Part shown: positions 59,553-64,000 of the stretch, in pieces
Numbering within the stretch: the first letter of the stretch is position 1
How the letters are laid out: each line of letters starts with the position of its first letter
DNA from: Granulosicoccus sp964390335
GTDB taxonomy: Bacteria; Pseudomonadota; Gammaproteobacteria; Granulosicoccales; Granulosicoccaceae
NCBI GenBank assembly: GCA_964390335.1
Contig: CAYMHU010000001.1
Span: 186,001 to 250,000 of the forward strand
Length of the DNA stretch: 64,000 nucleotides
Reading direction: 5' to 3'
Position numbers and translations under genes: made by a program
The notes under the pieces: model-generated
The model's database searches: none
What the model was told of the DNA's origin: nothing
What the model saw: the letters and a program-made list of their open reading frames with translations, nothing else

Positions 59553-61136
59553 CTACCAGGATGTTGCACTGGCGGCATTCCAGTCTTCCTTCCAATTATC
59601 AGGAATGTTAGATGCATCTAACAAACATCCTGCTTCAATTGTTGGATACAGCTGCGCATAGGTTTTAATTTCAGTGCCCTGCACTCGTCTATTGATATGT
59701 TTGGGTTCAAGCTTATCCAAGCTATCAAGACCGGCCGCTGCTACAAGCTCGGTTAATTGCGCAATGGTTGCTGCATGATAATTAGCGACACGCTGGGCTT
59801 TGTCTGTTACCACCAGACCATTTGAACGAACCGGGTCTTGTGTTGCGATACCCGTGGGGCAATGATCCGTATTACAACTACGAGCCTGGATACAGCCTAA
59901 GGCTAGCATCATACCTCGTGCAGAATTCACGCTGTCAGCGCCTAGCGCAATGGCACGCAACAAATGGAATGCGGAAAATATCTTGCCCGCCGCTATAATT
60001 TTTATTTTTTCTCTGACTCCAATACCAATTAACGCACGGTTTATAAAAATCAATGCATCCCGTAGCGGTGTGCCAACAGAATTGGTCATCTCAGTTGGCG
60101 CTGCACCGGTTCCGCCTTCCCCACCGTCTACGGAAATAAAGTCTGGCGTTATCCCGGTTGATAGCATTGCCTTGCAAATGCCTAAAAATTCATCGCGCCG
60201 ACCAAGGCATAACTTGAAACCCACTGGTTTGCCGCCCGATAAAGTACGAAGCTCTTTTAGAAATTCCAGCAACCCCTCGGGCGTATCAAATGCGGTATGG
60301 GCTGCTGGAGATATAACATCTTGTCCCATTGGCACTTGTCTGATTTGTGCTATTTCGGATGTTAGTTTGGCAGCTGGAAGAATCCCACCGTGGCCTGGTT
60401 TTGCACCTTGTGAAAGTTTTACTTCAATCATTTTCACTACATCGGCTGACGCAGCGGCGGCAAATTTCTCAGCATCAAAATTGCCATGATCATCCCGGCA
60501 ACCGAAGTAGCCTGTACCAATTTGCCAGATGATATCACCACCATGCTCTAAATGATAAGGACTCAAACTGCCTTCGCCGGTATTCTGAGCAAAGCCACCG
60601 ATCTTGGCACCTTTATTCAGCGCTCGAATAGCGTTCTTGCTGATGGCGCCATAACTCATGGCAGATATATTTAATGGCGACGCCATATAGGGCTGTGTGC
60701 AATCGGGACCACCAAACTTTACTCTGGGATTAACTTCATGCACATGCTTCGGCGCGAGGGAATGATTCATCCATTCATAACCGGCTCGATTCACATCGAA
60801 AATGGTACCAAACGGACGGGTATCTCGCACATCCTTGGCGCGCTGATATACCAGCGAACGAAACTCACGCGGTACCGGTGAGCCACTGGTATCCGACTCT
60901 ACGAAGTACTGTTGAATTTCCGGCCTGACTGCTTCAAGCATGTAACGAAAGCGGCCAAGAAACGGATATAAACGTCGAATAGTGTGCCTGGTTTGTAATA
61001 GATCGATAAACCCCAATCCGATAATCGGTAACACAATAATGAACAAGCACAAAATGGGTGGCCATAAATAGGCGATAGCCAAAATGACCAGTGGGGCAAC
61101 AATTGAAAATATAATGAATGCAACTCGTAGCGTCAT
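59553..61136 (-). CDS. FMN-binding glutamate synthase family protein
   Basis: This is a 527-residue protein anchored by two N-terminal helices (residues 3-45). The remaining part is the glutamate synthase FMN/iron-sulfur barrel: S-A-M-S-Y-G-A-I-S, K-P-G-H-G-G-I-L-P, D-G-G-E-G-G-T-G-A-A-P, and the 3Fe-4S cysteines in C-I-Q-A-R-S-C-N-T-D-H-C-P-T-G. The glutaminase and structural beta-helix domains of GltB are absent. Such stand-alone proteins are common and their electron donors and substrates are mostly unproven. The gene is monocistronic. Confidence 0.92.
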   Translation of the reverse strand: MTLRVAFIIFSIVAPLVILAIAYLWPPILCLFIIVLPIIGLGFIDLLQTRHTIRRLYPFLGRFRYMLEAVRPEIQQYFVESDTSGSPVPREFRSLVYQRAKDVRDTRPFGTIFDVNRAGYEWMNHSLAPKHVHEVNPRVKFGGPDCTQPYMASPLNISAMSYGAISKNAIRALNKGAKIGGFAQNTGEGSLSPYHLEHGGDIIWQIGTGYFGCRDDHGNFDAEKFAAAASADVVKMIEVKLSQGAKPGHGGILPAAKLTSEIAQIRQVPMGQDVISPAAHTAFDTPEGLLEFLKELRTLSGGKPVGFKLCLGRRDEFLGICKAMLSTGITPDFISVDGGEGGTGAAPTEMTNSVGTPLRDALIFINRALIGIGVREKIKIIAAGKIFSAFHLLRAIALGADSVNSARGMMLALGCIQARSCNTDHCPTGIATQDPVRSNGLVVTDKAQRVANYHAATIAQLTELVAAAGLDSLDKLEPKHINRRVQGTEIKTYAQLYPTIEAGCLLDASNIPDNWKEDWNAASATSW

Positions 61137-61249
61137 TGTTCACATCCGCATAGCGGCTTAACTGAGTGATGAACGCTGATTATTACATCAAATAGGCGTT
61201 GACTGCGAGCAATTAAAATCGGCCCTAAACCCGGTGATGTCATTTTGTG

Positions 61250-63670
61250 TTACTTAGCAGCGAGCTTCTGACCATTGGCAATCTGATTGATCTCAGCAAC
61301 CGTTTTCTGCAGCTCCGTAGCACCAAGCGGTTTAGAATAATAGTAGCCTTGAACAGCGGATATACCCATGCTGACCACGGCATTTAACTGATCGTCAGTT
61401 TCCACACCTTCGGCAACAGTGTCCAGCGCCAAAGACTCCGCTAGTACCGCGACGGTTTGCGCAATTGAGCTTTGATGATCATTGTCTATTTCCATGGCCT
61501 GGATAAATGACTTGTCAATCTTTAATGTATCGATTGGCAGGTTTTGTAAATAACTCAACGATGAATAGCCCGTACCGAAATCATCTAAAGCGATTTTTAT
61601 ACCTGCGTTACGTAAAGCACTCAGAGATTGCACCACAAGATCAACATCATTCATGACCACACTCTCCGTAAGCTCCAGCTCCAGATAATGTGCCGGCAAA
61701 TTATATTGCTGTAAGCAATCGCGTACGTCAGACACAAAATCAGGTTGCAGGAATTGATCTGCAGATACATTAACCGCAACTCTAAGCGGATACTCTCCAG
61801 TTTGAACCCACTCAGCTGCTTGCCGGCAAGCCTCTTTTAAAACCCACATACCCATCTGCTGAAGCAAACCACATTCTTCAGCTACCGGAATAAAGTGATC
61901 CGGCGGGATCATGCCGCGATCAGGATGATTCCATCGTATTAATGCCTCCACAGAATCGATACAGCCAGCTGCAATATTAAACTTGGGCTGATAATACAAT
62001 TCAAATTGATTGTCGCGTAATGCGAGTTGCAAATCGGTTTCCACCCTGACCTTATGCTCATAGTCTGCGCGTAAATCGGCATTGAACGTCATAATTTTGC
62101 TTCTTCCCTGGGCTTTAGCACAATACATTGCGAGGTCGGCATTCTTCATCAACTCGCTAACATCACTGGCATGCGCAGGATAATGGCTAAGCCCTATGCT
62201 TGCACCTATCTGCAAGAATCCTCTGTCAACGCTATAGGGCTCACAAAGATGCGTACTAAGAGACTCCGCGAAACTCTCCAATTCGCTTGTATGAGTATAT
62301 TTTTTCAACACAGCAAATTCATCGCCTCCGATTCTTGCCAGATGATTTTCGTGACGACAAAAACTGACCAATCGCTTGGAAAACGCTTGAAGCAGTTGAT
62401 CGCCAACGGTGTGGCCCATGCTGTCGTTAATGTATTTAAATTTGTCCAAATCAATCAGTAGGATGGCGAGGTTCTGATTGGCAACATTGACAGACTCCAT
62501 CATTGATTCAGCAACGACGGAGAAACTTCTTCTATTACTTAATCCTGTTAGCTCATCATGGTTTGCCAAATGATGCAATCGCTTAAAATACCTGACCGAA
62601 AACAAAATCATTGCTGCGCACAGCACTAATAGAAAGCTATCGATTATCAGGTTGGTAGTGGCTCTCTTTTCCATGCCACTGATTTCTGCAAGAATATTTT
62701 GCGTGGAGTCTGATCTTAGTTCGAGCGCAAGCGCGTACAGTTCATTCGCAGAGTTAACCCAACGTTTAAGATCATCATTGGCAACAGAGCCATATAGCAA
62801 TCGCTCAATTAGCGATTCATTTATTTCGAGGTATTCATTGAGGTATTGCTCACTCACCTGCTCTTTTTTCTGTTCTATTGAATCGCTGAACTGGTAGCGT
62901 CGTCCGAGCAATCTGATCTCTTCAAAAGCCAATGCAGTGCGGTAATTTAATTTTTGCAGCAGCATATGGTGGAGCTGTGCATCAAAACCTGCGTTGCCGT
63001 GTTCAGCGTTTACCAGTATGTTTTCCAATAACGACGCTATCTGTAAATTAGCTTCTTGCAGGACCCAAATAGAATCTATAAAACGTGCATGATATTGTAC
63101 TTCTTGACTGTCAATTGTTGTTGCGGATTGCACATCTCTGCGCACGATGCCAATTGCGTTAATTAATTTCGAGTAGCGATCAAAATGACCAACGGCAATA
63201 TCGGATTGCAATGGGTTCATCGTACCAGTGGAACGACCATTAAACGCATCCCGCTGACTTAACAAATCTACCTGTAATTGCTTTAGCGTAGCGCTACTCA
63301 ATCCAATATTGTGACTTATTTGATTACCTCGCAATCCCGGCACAAGCGACACAGAAGTGGTGGACATAGCTTGCAGCGCTTCTTGAAAAGCCTTATCAGA
63401 TTCATGGATAGCGTTAGTGTACTGCTGTTGCGTTTGCGCCTCTGCTACGCCAATACTTAACAAATCTAAAAGATACTTACGTTCCTGACTCAGCTTATTG
63501 GCAAGAACAAACAGCTTGTCTTCGATTGAGCTCAGCGCTTGTACTTGACGAGCATCAGATCGTTGAACATAGGCATTCCACCAGAAGCTAGCTGTCAGCC
63601 AGACGATGAGCAATACCGAGATCACTGAGAAAGAGATCAAGTACTTTCGTTTGTCATAGACACTATTCAC
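61250..63670 (-). CDS. Membrane-bound GGDEF-EAL c-di-GMP enzyme
   Basis: This receptor has 806 residues. Helices near 15-35 and 343-362 bound a helical periplasmic sensor of about 300 residues that resembles DAHL-type domains. A GGDEF domain (about 375-530) has the intact R-I-G-G-D-E-F. An EAL domain (about 545-795) has V-E-A-L-I-R-W, L-E-L-T-E-S, D-D-F-G-T-G-Y and A-E-G-V-E-T. All catalytic motifs are present, so it may both make and break c-di-GMP. The GTG at 63670 with AAGG upstream is preferred to the GTG at 63706. Confidence 0.93.
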   Translation of the reverse strand: MNSVYDKRKYLISFSVISVLLIVWLTASFWWNAYVQRSDARQVQALSSIEDKLFVLANKLSQERKYLLDLLSIGVAEAQTQQQYTNAIHESDKAFQEALQAMSTTSVSLVPGLRGNQISHNIGLSSATLKQLQVDLLSQRDAFNGRSTGTMNPLQSDIAVGHFDRYSKLINAIGIVRRDVQSATTIDSQEVQYHARFIDSIWVLQEANLQIASLLENILVNAEHGNAGFDAQLHHMLLQKLNYRTALAFEEIRLLGRRYQFSDSIEQKKEQVSEQYLNEYLEINESLIERLLYGSVANDDLKRWVNSANELYALALELRSDSTQNILAEISGMEKRATTNLIIDSFLLVLCAAMILFSVRYFKRLHHLANHDELTGLSNRRSFSVVAESMMESVNVANQNLAILLIDLDKFKYINDSMGHTVGDQLLQAFSKRLVSFCRHENHLARIGGDEFAVLKKYTHTSELESFAESLSTHLCEPYSVDRGFLQIGASIGLSHYPAHASDVSELMKNADLAMYCAKAQGRSKIMTFNADLRADYEHKVRVETDLQLALRDNQFELYYQPKFNIAAGCIDSVEALIRWNHPDRGMIPPDHFIPVAEECGLLQQMGMWVLKEACRQAAEWVQTGEYPLRVAVNVSADQFLQPDFVSDVRDCLQQYNLPAHYLELELTESVVMNDVDLVVQSLSALRNAGIKIALDDFGTGYSSLSYLQNLPIDTLKIDKSFIQAMEIDNDHQSSIAQTVAVLAESLALDTVAEGVETDDQLNAVVSMGISAVQGYYYSKPLGATELQKTVAEINQIANGQKLAAK

Positions 63671-64000
63671 GCCGACCTTACTGCTCCGAACGGTAACGAA
63701 TTGCACTGAAACCGTGCACTACCTAAGTATCGGCGTATTCAATGATTGGTGCAGCCACGGTTGCGCAGAGTTGAACTTCCTCACGGATTAGGGTTATCGG
63801 GGGCGATCAATTTCCGAAGGTCGAGCGCCAATATTGCTTAAATTGGCCTCAAAAACGTCCAAAATAACCCGCTGCAGGTTATTCGGCATACTTATTGTAA
63901 TTCGATAGTATTGAAAAAGATTGAGTTGCAAGCGGTGTCGGCACAAAGAAACAACAGGTTGATCAGTGGCAATCGAGTGATCTGTCGATGCTCATTGGAA
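63671..64000. other. Upstream region of the GGDEF-EAL gene, to window end
   Basis: This stretch of 330 bases has no supported gene. It should hold the promoter of the minus-strand GGDEF-EAL gene. Possible alternative start codons of that gene lie up to 63706. Confidence 0.4.

Noticed and set aside
1..64000. tRNA or rRNA genes, CRISPR arrays, transposases, phage genes
   Set aside because: I read the intergenic regions for cloverleaf ends, repeats with regular spacers and mobile-element genes and found none; a covariance-model scan would be needed to exclude small RNAs.

Overview
The window looks like chromosomal DNA from a free-living, probably marine gammaproteobacterium of moderate GC. The reasons are a DUF4124 protein directly upstream of ntrB-ntrC, a PatZ-length protein acetyltransferase, a class 2 PyrD, an outer-membrane phospholipase A, several lipoproteins with clear lipoboxes, and many tight ATGA-overlapping operons. 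I cannot name the genus. I found no rRNA, tRNA, CRISPR array, complete insertion sequence or prophage.

Layout. 1-3194: end of a DUF4124-type gene, then ntrB-ntrC (nitrogen control). 3195-6121: a scarred accessory stretch with a 5'-truncated RidA gene, a pirin, a stray copy of a pilin gene 3' end, an orphan ribbon-helix-helix antitoxin fused to the ruins of its MazF toxin, and an intact HigB/HigA toxin-antitoxin pair. 6122-19540: a prepilin-like protein, asnS-holA, pyrD and a DHH phosphoesterase, a histone-deacetylase-like enzyme divergent from a Pat-type lysine acetyltransferase, an alpha/beta hydrolase and a SWIM-SNF2 helicase. 19568-26275: a GPH transporter, PldA, a translationally coupled pair of surface proteins (Ig-like membrane protein and CBM9-like lipoprotein), an EndoU-type nuclease, and a histidine-kinase-like protein that lacks its ATPase domain.

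26301-38260: an unusual ABC operon in which both permeases carry C-terminal peptidase-like domains (one with an intact zinc site, one degenerate), ending in an MscS channel. Upstream lie a DUF4159 protein and a complete branched-chain amino-acid/amide type ABC importer (SBP-G-F-H-M). 38619-48190: a Sel1-repeat lipoprotein, an SDR plus HpcH/HpaI aldolase pair, a GH10 xylanase lipoprotein, an unknown lipoprotein, malonyl-CoA synthase and a GlcG/HbpS-like protein.

48230-53965: a signalling cluster of a Crp/Fnr regulator, a JmjC-like cupin, a giant class III cyclase-STAND ATPase-TPR protein and a divergent LuxR-type regulator. 54144-63670: a broken cytochrome b561 gene, DUF2147, a YugP-like metallopeptidase, a Tat-exported YcbK/DUF882 protein, an OmpA-like protein, a TM-helix-repeat mechanosensitive channel, an FMN glutamate-synthase-like protein and a GGDEF-EAL receptor.

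The most system-like candidates are the permease-peptidase ABC operon (26301-32216) and the cyclase-STAND/JmjC/LuxR cluster (49101-53965). The clearest evolutionary story is the eroded toxin-antitoxin region at 4643-6220, where DNA carrying two toxin-antitoxin loci lies between two diverged copies of a pilin 3' end.
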